DNA of 64,000 nt from Granulosicoccus sp. (lineage in GTDB: Bacteria > Pseudomonadota > Gammaproteobacteria > Granulosicoccales > Granulosicoccaceae): contig JAHDGK010000022.1 of assembly GCA_020627685.1 (NCBI GenBank), positions 5,038-69,037 of the forward strand, in the 5' to 3' direction. Within the stretch, counting starts at the first letter, position 1. Every line of letters begins with the position of its first letter. Shown in pieces: positions 31,911 to 41,253 of the stretch. Below the pieces are notes generated by a model that was not told the origin of the DNA, searched no databases, and saw only the letters and a list, made by a program, of their open reading frames with translations. Position numbers and translations under genes: made by a program.

Positions 31911-33944
31911 ATGCATAGGTTTTATAGAGAAGTGGAGAGCAGTAGAACAACAGCAGTTCAGCTATCGGCCAATAAGAAATATCATGTCGATGAAGTTGAG
32001 GCTAATGCAAAGCTAGAGCGACGCCAGCTCGAAATGCTAATGATGCATGCATTAAAAATATCCGGTGGCGACTTATCAATGTTGTTAAGCCCTGGAGCTA
32101 TAGGCGATTACCCAGAACAGTTTGTTACCTTGGATGCCGCTGCATTGCGGGTTCATGACAAAGGTTATCGGTCTACTAAAAATCCGTTAAAAAGTCGCCA
32201 TGCAAATTCTGTAGCGCAGCAAGTTATGCGAGCAGGCGTTATAAAGCAGGGAGATGTTAAAGACGTTGGCATGCCGGTAAGCGTTAAAGAAAACCATTCT
32301 TTAATGAGGCGCTTTGTGATGATTCCAGTTGATATAGGCACGCTACCGTGTCCAATGTTGTTGGTAGTTAATCCCAAGGTATCGTTGTCGGGAAAGCTAA
32401 CTGATGAGCGCTTAAGCCGATTGCATCAGCTTGCGATTGTTATTGCCAACCGTCGCTTACACAGAATGGATTTGCAACGTGCAGCGAGCACGTCAAACGA
32501 TGCTGGTGCCAGTGAGGTTGCGTTAAAGCAGCTGACTATTGAATCTAGGCATGCCATTGTAACGGTGAACATTGATGGGAAAATTCAGTCGTTGAATCCG
32601 GCTGCCGCCACCTTGTTTTCATGTAAGTCCAGGCAGGCTGTTGGAGAAGATTTCAATCGTTACTTATCACCTAAATATTTTATGCCTACGCTTGAGCGAT
32701 TAGGTCAGTCACATCATCAGCGTAACAAGACCGAAAAGCTTAGATTGAATCATCGCTCGGTCACCGTCTTGGATGAATCCGGCGATGTAAAATCCGTAGC
32801 CACCAGTGCTTATTATTCTGTAGTAGATAATCAGATTTCAGTCACCTTTGTCTTCAGTCACCCCAGCGTTATCCGGCGCAGTCTTCTAGGGCAAACCAGC
32901 ATTGCCAATATCGTGGATACGGGCTCAATAGGCATTGTCGAACTAGATACTGACTGGCAGTGCGAAAACGCTAACACGGCGTGGTCTCAATTGAGCGGTC
33001 TGAGTTCTAAAGCATCAGAGGGCATGGGGTGGACGCAGGCTATCTATGAAGAAGATCTGATGGATGCGTGGTTGTCACTTGCGTCAATGCAGGAGAGCGG
33101 TGAGCCTTACTCAAGCGTTTGGCGAATAAAAAAACCACACGGTGCTATCTCCTGGTTAGCCATCCATGCAACCGCTGTGGCGAATGAGCTCAATCACACC
33201 ACGGGTTACCTGTTAGTTTGTCAGGATGTATCCAGCGTTTATGAATCCAGAGAACGCATAAAGAAAGCGTCCACACTTGATGCCTTAACCGGGCTGTTGA
33301 ATCGGGCTGAGTTTTTAGGTCAGATACAACTTAAATTGAATCGCCGTAATCAGCGTTCAAAACTGTCACTACTCGTGGCAAACATCGACGGGCTTAAAGA
33401 AGTAAACGATACTCTCGGTCAGGGCGTTGGCGATGAAGCGCTCCGGCAGTTTTCTAAAAAGCTAAAGTCGAGTTTGGGGCGTGATGCGATCTGCGGCCGA
33501 TTGAACGGCAAACAGTTTGCCGTGGGCATGTTGAATTCTGCAGCGCCTACGGTGGTGGCCAGCACGATTAAGTCCATTCTCAACAGCACAGGTGAGAACT
33601 TCAACGTCTACGGTCATAAAATTTTGTTGAACATATCAGTGGGCTTTGCTTGTGCTGATAAGAGCACTGATTCGTGTGATGAATTGCTAAAGCAAGCTCA
33701 GCGAGCGTTGCAACAAACGCAAAAAGCCAGTCTGCCAATACGCCTGAAGCCTGCCGCAAAAGCGTGTGATCGTGATTTTTCTAAAACGGAATACCTGTCA
33801 CCCATTGAGCCCCACGCTGAAGATTTCTCGATAGCGTGTTTGCTGCGCAATCCGGCGCAACAGGAGACTGCCGGCAAATCAAATTTCGATGCGTCACTGA
33901 TACGAAAGCTATGTAAACAGGACGACGTGTTGGAACTTAGCTAG
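31911..33944 (+). CDS. PAS domain/degenerate GGDEF domain protein
   Basis: PAS-like ESRHAIVTVNIDGKIQSLNPAAATLF and TGSIGIVELDTDWQCENANTAW; diguanylate-cyclase-like DALTGLLNRAEFL...IDGLKEVNDTLGQGVGDEAL...CGRLNGKQFAV. Confidence 0.85.
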   Translation: MHRFYREVESSRTTAVQLSANKKYHVDEVEANAKLERRQLEMLMMHALKISGGDLSMLLSPGAIGDYPEQFVTLDAAALRVHDKGYRSTKNPLKSRHANSVAQQVMRAGVIKQGDVKDVGMPVSVKENHSLMRRFVMIPVDIGTLPCPMLLVVNPKVSLSGKLTDERLSRLHQLAIVIANRRLHRMDLQRAASTSNDAGASEVALKQLTIESRHAIVTVNIDGKIQSLNPAAATLFSCKSRQAVGEDFNRYLSPKYFMPTLERLGQSHHQRNKTEKLRLNHRSVTVLDESGDVKSVATSAYYSVVDNQISVTFVFSHPSVIRRSLLGQTSIANIVDTGSIGIVELDTDWQCENANTAWSQLSGLSSKASEGMGWTQAIYEEDLMDAWLSLASMQESGEPYSSVWRIKKPHGAISWLAIHATAVANELNHTTGYLLVCQDVSSVYESRERIKKASTLDALTGLLNRAEFLGQIQLKLNRRNQRSKLSLLVANIDGLKEVNDTLGQGVGDEALRQFSKKLKSSLGRDAICGRLNGKQFAVGMLNSAAPTVVASTIKSILNSTGENFNVYGHKILLNISVGFACADKSTDSCDELLKQAQRALQQTQKASLPIRLKPAAKACDRDFSKTEYLSPIEPHAEDFSIACLLRNPAQQETAGKSNFDASLIRKLCKQDDVLELS

Positions 33945-33974
33945 TCGCCTTATGCGTGGTGCCGTGCGTGTCTG

Positions 33975-34967
33975 CTAGGTCGGAAACTGCCATTGTGTAT
34001 GTTCTTCGCACCACTGCCACAAGGCATTGCGCGTTTGCGGTGTGTCTGCGTCACGCGTCTTACGACTCATGTTTATTCGACGAATAGCCCTGTCATGCCA
34101 GAAAGCTCCGTTGGAGCGACCGGGAATTTCGTCGGCACTCAACCAAACCAACGTATCGGCTCCCTGATGCGGAGTTCGTAATAAACCGAACTTATCCAGC
34201 CAGCCCGTAAAGCCTGGTAAGGCTTCGGCGATGCCGGGCGTTTCCACCCATCCAGGGTGAAGAGCATGAAAGATGATTTCGTTAGCGGGAAATCTCTCGG
34301 CCCACATTTCATTGAGTACCACTTGAGCGCGCTTGGCGCGTGCGTACTGTTTTGCCCCTTGGTATTCGGCATCGCTCATTTCTATTCCGTCAACCGTGAG
34401 GGCTTCTGTATACATGCCCCCTGAACTCATGGTGAGAACACGAGCAGGTTCATTGTTTTGTGAAGCCGCATTGAGTTGTGGCAGTAATTTGCCTGTTAGC
34501 AGGAAAGGTGTAGCGACCATGAGTTCAACCGACAAGTCGGTTCCATTGCTGGCGAGCTTTCGGGAGTTGAATAGCGCCCCAGCGTTATGAATTAGCACGT
34601 TGATAACCGGAAACCGGGACGCTAAATTATCTGCAATATGCTGCACGTCTTCACGCTCACCTAAATCCCCGATGACGGCGTGAATGGATTGATTCCCTGA
34701 ATCTTTGATCAGCTCCTGAACGAGTAAGCGCGTCTTTTCCGGATTTCGACCAACGATGACGAGCGTTGCGCCTAGGGCGGCGAATATGCTCGCCGCTTCC
34801 CGGCCGATACCGGACGTGCCACCCGTCAGAACAACGACCTTATTTTCAAGTTGATAGGTGTTCAACTCCGGCCAATTAAACAGGCGCCTGCGCAGCTTGT
34901 ATCCCAGGTTTGAGAAACTTGGAATGACCGTTCGTTCGATAATTGAATCCAATACGCGTGAGATCAT
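33975..34967 (-). CDS. Short-chain dehydrogenase (retinol-dehydrogenase-like)
   Basis: VVLTGGTSGIGREAASIF...LIHNAG...YARAKRAQ. Confidence 0.85.
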   Translation of the reverse strand: MISRVLDSIIERTVIPSFSNLGYKLRRRLFNWPELNTYQLENKVVVLTGGTSGIGREAASIFAALGATLVIVGRNPEKTRLLVQELIKDSGNQSIHAVIGDLGEREDVQHIADNLASRFPVINVLIHNAGALFNSRKLASNGTDLSVELMVATPFLLTGKLLPQLNAASQNNEPARVLTMSSGGMYTEALTVDGIEMSDAEYQGAKQYARAKRAQVVLNEMWAERFPANEIIFHALHPGWVETPGIAEALPGFTGWLDKFGLLRTPHQGADTLVWLSADEIPGRSNGAFWHDRAIRRINMSRKTRDADTPQTRNALWQWCEEHTQWQFPT

Positions 34968-35259
34968 ATTGAGGGTTTCTTTCGCAAGTTGACCTATCTA
35001 TAGGTCAATACGAAATCGGTCAAACTTTGGACTCACGAGAGAAGGCGCTCGAAGGTTACATCGATTGATAGGCTGCCAGGAAGCTGGTCGTGACCCAAGT
35101 GCCAGCCATCGTGAGATAAACCCTCGATTTCCGCCCGGAAAATTGGCTTGCGACGGGTATTTTCGTCGGCTCTGTCTCAAAAATTTGTCAGCAAATAACA
35201 TCTGGCCGTGTCTGCAGTCGACACAGTCAGCACGATAGAGTCAATTGTCCTCAGGGAAC

Positions 35260-35985
35260 ATGATTGTCAAAAAAAGAGATGCTCAGTTCGAAGTGATTCG
35301 TGCTTTGGATGAACAGGCTGAGTTAACCAATGACAAATTAAAACGCAGCGCTTGCATCAGCGCAGCTTCGCGGCTTCGTGCGGATTCTACAACCCAGAGA
35401 GCCACAGAGCTAATAGATTTCCACTTCGGCCAAAGCGAAAAATGGGCTGTCATTCATGATCTGCGACTTCGCATTGGCGGGCATGCGGTACAAATAAACC
35501 ATCTACTTATTGACGATGCGTTACGCGTTGTTTGCATGGACAGCCGATTCCTTTCTTATGGAATAGAGTTGGGTTCGGATGGCCAGTGCATGGCCATGAA
35601 TTCAATTGAAACACGGGTTATTGCCTCGCCATTGAATAAGATGGCCAAAGATGTTCGCATGATGAGGGGCTTCTTAGAGGGAAGAGACTGGTCGCCTTCT
35701 CGATTCGGTATGAGGCAGAAACCGACGGTATGTGGTTTCGTACTCACAAACCCTGACATTGAACAGCCAAAGTTTCGCTCACCTTCTCCGGATATGGGTG
35801 TGTTCCAGAGCGAAGCTATCATCGCAAAGTTGTTAAAGCGACAACAGCAGCGAGCCTGGCTTAACACGGGTAAATTATCTGCAGAGGCATTGCTAGATGT
35901 TGCGAAAGTCTTTGTCGATGGGCATATGCCGATCTTTCCTGAAGCGCTGTTGCTAGGCGAGACAGAAGGGGTTGTTGCGACTTAA
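35260..35985 (+). CDS. NERD-like domain protein
   Basis: FGQSEKWAVIHDLRLRIGGHAVQINHLLIDDALRVVCMDSR resembles the NERD nuclease-related pattern; start 35245 or 35260. Confidence 0.5.
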   Translation: MIVKKRDAQFEVIRALDEQAELTNDKLKRSACISAASRLRADSTTQRATELIDFHFGQSEKWAVIHDLRLRIGGHAVQINHLLIDDALRVVCMDSRFLSYGIELGSDGQCMAMNSIETRVIASPLNKMAKDVRMMRGFLEGRDWSPSRFGMRQKPTVCGFVLTNPDIEQPKFRSPSPDMGVFQSEAIIAKLLKRQQQRAWLNTGKLSAEALLDVAKVFVDGHMPIFPEALLLGETEGVVAT

Positions 35986-36006
35986 ACCCGCGGCGTGCCA
36001 CGGCCA

Positions 36007-36082
36007 CTGAAGCTCATTAGCTTCAGCTGACCTAAACGGCGGCTTTAGGTGTAAATTAAGGCTCGACCTTAAACCGACACCT
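36007..36082 (+). promoter_or_regulatory. Cluster of stem-loops upstream of Ldh-family gene
   Basis: ctgaagct-catt-agcttcag (36007-36026); acctaaa-cggcggc-tttaggt (36030-36050); ttaagg-ctcga-ccttaa (36056-36072) extendable by aggtgt/acacct (36047-36052/36077-36082). Confidence 0.45.
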
Positions 36083-36104
36083 CTACCCTTGTTTGGATGG
36101 CGCT

Positions 36105-37109
36105 ATGAGTGATGTAAAACGTTTGAGCTTGGAAAAGATCCAAGCGCTTGCCACGTCGATACTCGTCGATAAGGGTTTTTCACTCGATCAGGCAAACGCT
36201 ATCGCCGATACCGTCACTATCGCTGAGCGTGATGGCTGCCAGTCGCATGGTCTATTTCGCATACCGTTTTATGTCAAAGCACTGGTGAATGAACATGCTA
36301 ATCCGCAGGCGGTTCCCACATTACGAGTGACAGAGTCCGCGGTTGTGCATGTGGACTCTCATGGCGGCTTTTGCCCGTTGTCACTCCGTGTTGGTGAACC
36401 GGCGCTGGCCTCTAAAGCAAAGACGCATGGCATAGCTGCATTAGCCATTCACGATACTTACAATATTGCTGCATTGTGGCCAGAGGTTGAACGCCTGGCT
36501 GAGCAAGGGCTGGTTGTATTCGCGTTTACGGCAGCTAACTCTTATGTGGCGCCGGCAGGTGGTACCCAGCCTCTGTACGGCACAAACCCCATGGCTTTTG
36601 CCTATCCGCGTCAGAATCATCCGCCTTTAGTTTTCGATCAAGCATCCAGCGCTAGTGCACGAGGAGAAATTCAGTTGCATCTTCGCGAAGGTAAACCGAT
36701 ACCCGAGGGTTGGGCTATTGATGCAAATGGTCAACCGACAACCGACCCTGCCGAAGCTCTAGCCGGAGCGCAGCTACCGTTTGGCGGGCATAAGGGGTCA
36801 AGTATTGCGCTTATGGTTGAACTGCTGGCAGGTGCACTTATTGGAGACCTATCAAGCAGCCAGTCAAAAGCCGCTGATACCCAAGGTGTCGGTGCCCCAT
36901 TGGGTGGAGAATTTATTATGGCGATCGATCCGTCCCACTGTAATCCGGCGGCCGATCACTTGAGCCGAGCTGAACAACTGTTTGCTCAAGTGCTTGAGCA
37001 ACCGGGTACGCGTCTACCGTCTCAGCGCCGCTACACAACACGTGTAGATCATCTGGCCAATGGCGTTGATGTGTCTCAGAAAATGTTGGATGAGCTGGCC
37101 GCGCTATAA
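36105..37109 (+). CDS. Ldh family (malate/L-lactate-type) NAD(P)-dependent oxidoreductase
   Basis: DGCQSHGLFRIPFYVKAL, AALAIHDTYNIAALWPEVE, GTNPMAFAYPR, FGGHKGSSIALMVELLAG. Confidence 0.9.
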   Translation: MSDVKRLSLEKIQALATSILVDKGFSLDQANAIADTVTIAERDGCQSHGLFRIPFYVKALVNEHANPQAVPTLRVTESAVVHVDSHGGFCPLSLRVGEPALASKAKTHGIAALAIHDTYNIAALWPEVERLAEQGLVVFAFTAANSYVAPAGGTQPLYGTNPMAFAYPRQNHPPLVFDQASSASARGEIQLHLREGKPIPEGWAIDANGQPTTDPAEALAGAQLPFGGHKGSSIALMVELLAGALIGDLSSSQSKAADTQGVGAPLGGEFIMAIDPSHCNPAADHLSRAEQLFAQVLEQPGTRLPSQRRYTTRVDHLANGVDVSQKMLDELAAL

Positions 37110-37110
37110 G

Positions 37111-38022
37111 GTGCAGAAAAATCTAAGTGACGATGATGCCCGGCCTTCATTGAGCGTTGACTATGCGTGGTTAATTGCTCTGTCGATTTTGTTTGGCTTA
37201 AGTTTTACGCTAACCAGTATTGGCGTGAGAGACATCCCGCCAATCAGTCTGGCCGCGGGGCGGCTATTACTTGCGTTTTTGATGCTCTACCCGCTCATGC
37301 GACTGAATGGTCAGCGTATGCCTGCGATGGGGCCAATCTGGATAGCGTTGCTCGGCTCCGGCTTGTTTGGTAATGCGCTTCCCTTTGCGTTAATCAGCTG
37401 GGGTCAAGTGACGGTTCAAGCTGGGTTAACCGCTATATTCATGGCCGTTATGCCGCTTGCCACCCTATTGCTAGCGCATGTGTTTACCGATGACGAAAAG
37501 CTGGACCGTTGGAAGGTTCTGGGTGTTTTGTTTGGCTTGCTCGGTGTGATTGTATTGATGGGTTTTTCTGCGCTGAACGCTTTGGGTGATGACTTACTTC
37601 GGCAGTCCGCTATTCTGGCGGCGGCGGTGTGCTACGCCATCAATGCCATCATTACTCGTAAACTGACTAAATTGCCTCGCTGGTCTGCCATGACCGCGCT
37701 AATGGTGGCGGGTTGTTTGTGGTTGGTGCCGGTGAGTTTGTGGGTGGAAAGTCCCTGGCAGGTCGCTCCATCTATGGAATCGGTATGGTCTATGATCGCC
37801 TTGGCTATCGGCCCTACAGCAATTGCCACTGTGATGATTTTGCGCATTATCGACCGTCAGGGTGCCTCTTTTCTCAGTCAGATAAACTTTCTCGTACCTG
37901 TTGTTGGAATGGTGTTTGGTGTGCTGATGTTAGGCGAGCGGTTTCCGGCCAATGCCTATGTGGCCTTAGCCATTATTCTGCTCGGAATTGCTCTGTCACG
38001 AATGGGGGGAAGACGGCTCTAA
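37111..38022 (+). CDS. DMT/EamA family transporter
   Basis: Two EamA-like halves (SLTSIGVRDIPPISLAAGRLLLAF; SFLSQINFLVPVVGMVFGVLMLGE); likely GTG start right after the Ldh gene. Confidence 0.85.
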   Translation: MQKNLSDDDARPSLSVDYAWLIALSILFGLSFTLTSIGVRDIPPISLAAGRLLLAFLMLYPLMRLNGQRMPAMGPIWIALLGSGLFGNALPFALISWGQVTVQAGLTAIFMAVMPLATLLLAHVFTDDEKLDRWKVLGVLFGLLGVIVLMGFSALNALGDDLLRQSAILAAAVCYAINAIITRKLTKLPRWSAMTALMVAGCLWLVPVSLWVESPWQVAPSMESVWSMIALAIGPTAIATVMILRIIDRQGASFLSQINFLVPVVGMVFGVLMLGERFPANAYVALAIILLGIALSRMGGRRL

Positions 38023-38493
38023 ACATCGGCGCATATCAATATGCGGAATCCCGTCCTCGAGATAGACATCGGATTCAATAACGAACCCCAGGTCCTTGTA
38101 AAAATCGATGATGGGCTCTTGAGCTGAAAGTACCTGATCGCGGTGCGGGAAGTTTGACTCAAGCTTTGACATCATCTGTTGCATGAGTAATTGTGCAAGC
38201 CCGGTGCCCCGATGGGATTTTGCGACGACTACGCGTCCTATTCGAACCACGCTTTTAGCACCTACATCGGTTGGTTCGCTGGAAGGCATGGCGCGTGCGT
38301 AGGCCACCAATTCTTCTGTACTACCCAGCAGGTGAATGGTATCCGGGTGATTATCGTGGGAGTCCAGTTCGGGATACGCGCATTGCTGCTCAACGACAAA
38401 CACATCAGTGCGTAGTCGCATCAACTGAAACAACTGATCGGTATTCAGCGATTGAAAATGGTGGAACTCCCAATGTACAGGGTCGTTAGTCAT
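37996..38493 (-). CDS. GNAT N-acetyltransferase (ElaA-like)
   Basis: LMRLRTDVFVVEQQCAYPELDSHD, RIGRVVVAKSHRGTGLAQLLM. Confidence 0.88.
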   Translation of the reverse strand: MTNDPVHWEFHHFQSLNTDQLFQLMRLRTDVFVVEQQCAYPELDSHDNHPDTIHLLGSTEELVAYARAMPSSEPTDVGAKSVVRIGRVVVAKSHRGTGLAQLLMQQMMSKLESNFPHRDQVLSAQEPIIDFYKDLGFVIESDVYLEDGIPHIDMRRCLEPSSPHS

Positions 38494-39091
38494 CTATTTT
38501 TCGCACACGAAAGATCATGAATAGAAGGAGTGCGCTGCCGATAATTGCACCGCCGATTGCGCCGTACAGATGAGAGTCCACCACCACCGATCCGCCAGCC
38601 GTTGATTCACTGCCCGGCAGTGGGCCGGAGAATTGTTCCCATGCCAATTTTGCGACGACCAGCGTCAGCAGGGTGGCGGCAGATTTAGGGTATGTGCGTA
38701 AGTCTGCGAGGCATCCGGCAATGATGAGTCCGTGCAAGGTGCCGGAAAAGCCGACATAGGCGCCCACTTCCGGGTTGAAACGCCAGAGACCCAGCCCCAC
38801 TACTAGGCTGGCAAAGATGATGATCAACAGCCAAATTCTTGCTGAGAAGTGCGACCAGACCAAGGCAACAACCAGAGCGAAGCCAGCCATATTCATCCAC
38901 AGATGGCTTTGTCCCAGGTGCACAAAATTACCGGTCAGTAACAGCCACCAATATCCCTGGTCAATCTCGTTACGCTCGAAGCGCAAAACATCGTCGAGGC
39001 CCGCGTATTGCAACGCAATACACAGTAATGCCACGCAGATAGCGAGCACATAGGCAGGCGAACGTAACAGGTTCTTAATGTATTGAATCAT
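38486..39091 (-). CDS. rrtA: Rhombosortase-like intramembrane serine protease
   Basis: Multi-TM; GNFVHLGQSHLWMNMAGFALV, YVGFSGTLHGLIIAG (Ser), VDSHLYGAIGG (His). Confidence 0.8.
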   Translation of the reverse strand: MIQYIKNLLRSPAYVLAICVALLCIALQYAGLDDVLRFERNEIDQGYWWLLLTGNFVHLGQSHLWMNMAGFALVVALVWSHFSARIWLLIIIFASLVVGLGLWRFNPEVGAYVGFSGTLHGLIIAGCLADLRTYPKSAATLLTLVVAKLAWEQFSGPLPGSESTAGGSVVVDSHLYGAIGGAIIGSALLLFMIFRVRKIDD

Positions 39092-39165
39092 TCAGTTGGC
39101 GTCGAGTCATACGGGCGGTGCTATCCTCTTGGCATAGAGATTAACCCTTTGAGAATACGGGAGAT

Positions 39166-39663
39166 ATGACCCTAATGGGCAAACTGGTACAAGAAGTTCG
39201 CGCAACAGCATTCTGCGGTGCGAAAAAACGTTCTGAAAAACAGCGTAACTCGCAAAGTGGTTTCACTCTTATCGAAATCATGGTGGTCGTGGCAATCATA
39301 GCGATACTGGGCGCAACCGTTGTGCCATTGATTATGGATCGCCCGAATGAAGCTCGTGTTGTACGAGCCAAAAATGACATCTCGTCTTATGCGTCGGCCC
39401 TGGAATTATACCGATTGGATAACTTCAACTATCCATCAACCGAGCAAGGTCTCGAAGCGCTGGTCACCAAACCCAGTGGTGATCCTGAGCCCGTAAACTG
39501 GAACCGCAGCGGATATGTAAAAAAGCTCTCTAAAGATCCTTGGGGCCGGGACTACATTTACGAAAGCGAAGATGGAAACTTTGAAATCATCTCGCTGGGC
39601 AGTGACGGCACTGAAGGCGGCGAAGATTTTGATGCCGATATCAGTAATCTAGAAACTAATTAG
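39166..39663 (+). CDS. gspG: Type II secretion major pseudopilin GspG
   Basis: GFTLIEIMVVVAIIAILGATVVP; DPWGRDYIY; SLGSDG. Confidence 0.95.
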   Translation: MTLMGKLVQEVRATAFCGAKKRSEKQRNSQSGFTLIEIMVVVAIIAILGATVVPLIMDRPNEARVVRAKNDISSYASALELYRLDNFNYPSTEQGLEALVTKPSGDPEPVNWNRSGYVKKLSKDPWGRDYIYESEDGNFEIISLGSDGTEGGEDFDADISNLETN

Positions 39664-40232
39664 TGCCCCGTTTATGCCAGCCTGTGTCTCAGCGCTCGAA
39701 AGGCTTTACGCTGATCGAGCTGCTGGTCACTGTCACCATTATTTCAATATTGGTTGGCGCCGTTGTCATCAATATCGATTTTCGCAACGTTGGTAAAATT
39801 GTCCGGGACAATGCACTAAGGCTTGGCCTGCAAATGGATCTGGCTGCAGACCAGGCAGTCTACTCGCGGCAACAGTTTGGCATCAGATTTCATCCCGAGT
39901 CCTACGAGTTTTATATTCTGTCGGTCAGTGATAAAGGCCAACCGGTTTGGGAGATCTTTGAAGACAAGCAACTGCGCTTCAAAGATAACGATATCCCGAC
40001 GGACTACGAAGTGGATATATCCGGTCTGCCCATTATTCTCGAAGAACTGGAAAACGAAGTGGCTGAGGCCACCGAAGAAGATCCGATTAAACCGCACATC
40101 ATCTTTCTGTCAAACGGGGAGATCATGCCGGATTTCCGCATTCGCATAAGCGACAGAGACGGTGAAGCACGTTATGAGGTGGCCACAGGTGATGTACAGC
40201 CTGTTGTTGTAGAAAAATTGGAAGGCTCATGA
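39663..40232 (+). CDS. gspH: Type II secretion minor pseudopilin GspH
   Basis: GFTLIELLVTVTIISILVGAVV; GTG start overlapping gspG stop; operon position. Confidence 0.88.
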   Translation: MPRLCQPVSQRSKGFTLIELLVTVTIISILVGAVVINIDFRNVGKIVRDNALRLGLQMDLAADQAVYSRQQFGIRFHPESYEFYILSVSDKGQPVWEIFEDKQLRFKDNDIPTDYEVDISGLPIILEELENEVAEATEEDPIKPHIIFLSNGEIMPDFRIRISDRDGEARYEVATGDVQPVVVEKLEGS

Positions 40233-40606
40233 AGAGGGCCTGCGGATTCACGTTAATAGAAGTGCTGGTTGCGATGACCATCATAGCGGTGGGTGTTTCT
40301 GCGCTTGTCGGTTCTGCAGGTTCGAGTGCATGGCGTGCAGATTATTTGCGGGAGCGAGAATTTGGTCGTTGGGTGGCCAGCAATGTGTTGACTGAACTTC
40401 AAGTGCTGCCTGCCTGGCCAAGTGTTGGCACTAAGAATACCGAAGTGGAGATGGGCACATTCACCTGGTATGTCCGTACTCGAACACAAGCTGTTTCCGA
40501 TCCTGATCTACGTCGTTTGGATGTAGAAGTACGACGCCAAAAAGATGCGGATAACTACGTGTACGTCGTGACTGGCTTCGTTGGTAATCCTGAGAATCGC
40601 CAATGA
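40229..40606 (+). CDS. gspI: Type II secretion minor pseudopilin GspI
   Basis: GFTLIEVLVAMTIIAVGVSAL; ATGA overlap. Confidence 0.9.
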   Translation: MKRACGFTLIEVLVAMTIIAVGVSALVGSAGSSAWRADYLREREFGRWVASNVLTELQVLPAWPSVGTKNTEVEMGTFTWYVRTRTQAVSDPDLRRLDVEVRRQKDADNYVYVVTGFVGNPENRQ

Positions 40607-41253
40607 CTATCGGGGTAGAAACATCGACGTCCAGGTCCTTGAAAAAGGCTCGACGATCGGATCACGGGTTTACTCTGATCGAATTATTGGTTGCCATGTT
40701 TTTGCTGGCCATTCTGGGTACCGCGGGTTTTCAAATGTTATTTCAGATAACAGCCACCCGTGATCGAATAGATCAACAGTCTCAGCGTTTAAGTGAATTG
40801 CAGAGAACCTTTTACTGGTTAGCTGAGGATGTCACCCAGATTGCAGATCGTACCGTTCGTTCGGCCGTGGATTCTGCGCTCCCACCGTTGCAGTTCAATA
40901 TTCAGGGTGAAAACTTATTTGAGTTCACACGCGCTGGATGGACGAACCCCGCAGCCGATGTATCACCGGTACGTTCCAATCTGCAGCGAGTGGCGTATTC
41001 ACTGGACGATGACAAACTGATTCGCGCCTACTGGTATCACCTCGACCCCATTGATGAAGTTCCGACGCGTCGTCGTCAGATGCTCTCCGGAGTCGAGTCA
41101 CTAACGTTTCGCTTTTTAGACTGTGAAGGTGAGTGGGGGGAGAGTTGGCCTCCATCAGATACCGAAGAACCGTGTTTACCGGCCGCAATCGAGTTTAATT
41201 TTGAATTGAGCGACTACGGTGAAGTTGCTCGCGTCTTTGCGCTACCCCGATGA
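40603..41253 (+). CDS. gspJ: Type II secretion minor pseudopilin GspJ
   Basis: GFTLIELLVAMFLLAILGTAGFQML; ATGA overlap. Confidence 0.9.
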   Translation: MTIGVETSTSRSLKKARRSDHGFTLIELLVAMFLLAILGTAGFQMLFQITATRDRIDQQSQRLSELQRTFYWLAEDVTQIADRTVRSAVDSALPPLQFNIQGENLFEFTRAGWTNPAADVSPVRSNLQRVAYSLDDDKLIRAYWYHLDPIDEVPTRRRQMLSGVESLTFRFLDCEGEWGESWPPSDTEEPCLPAAIEFNFELSDYGEVARVFALPR

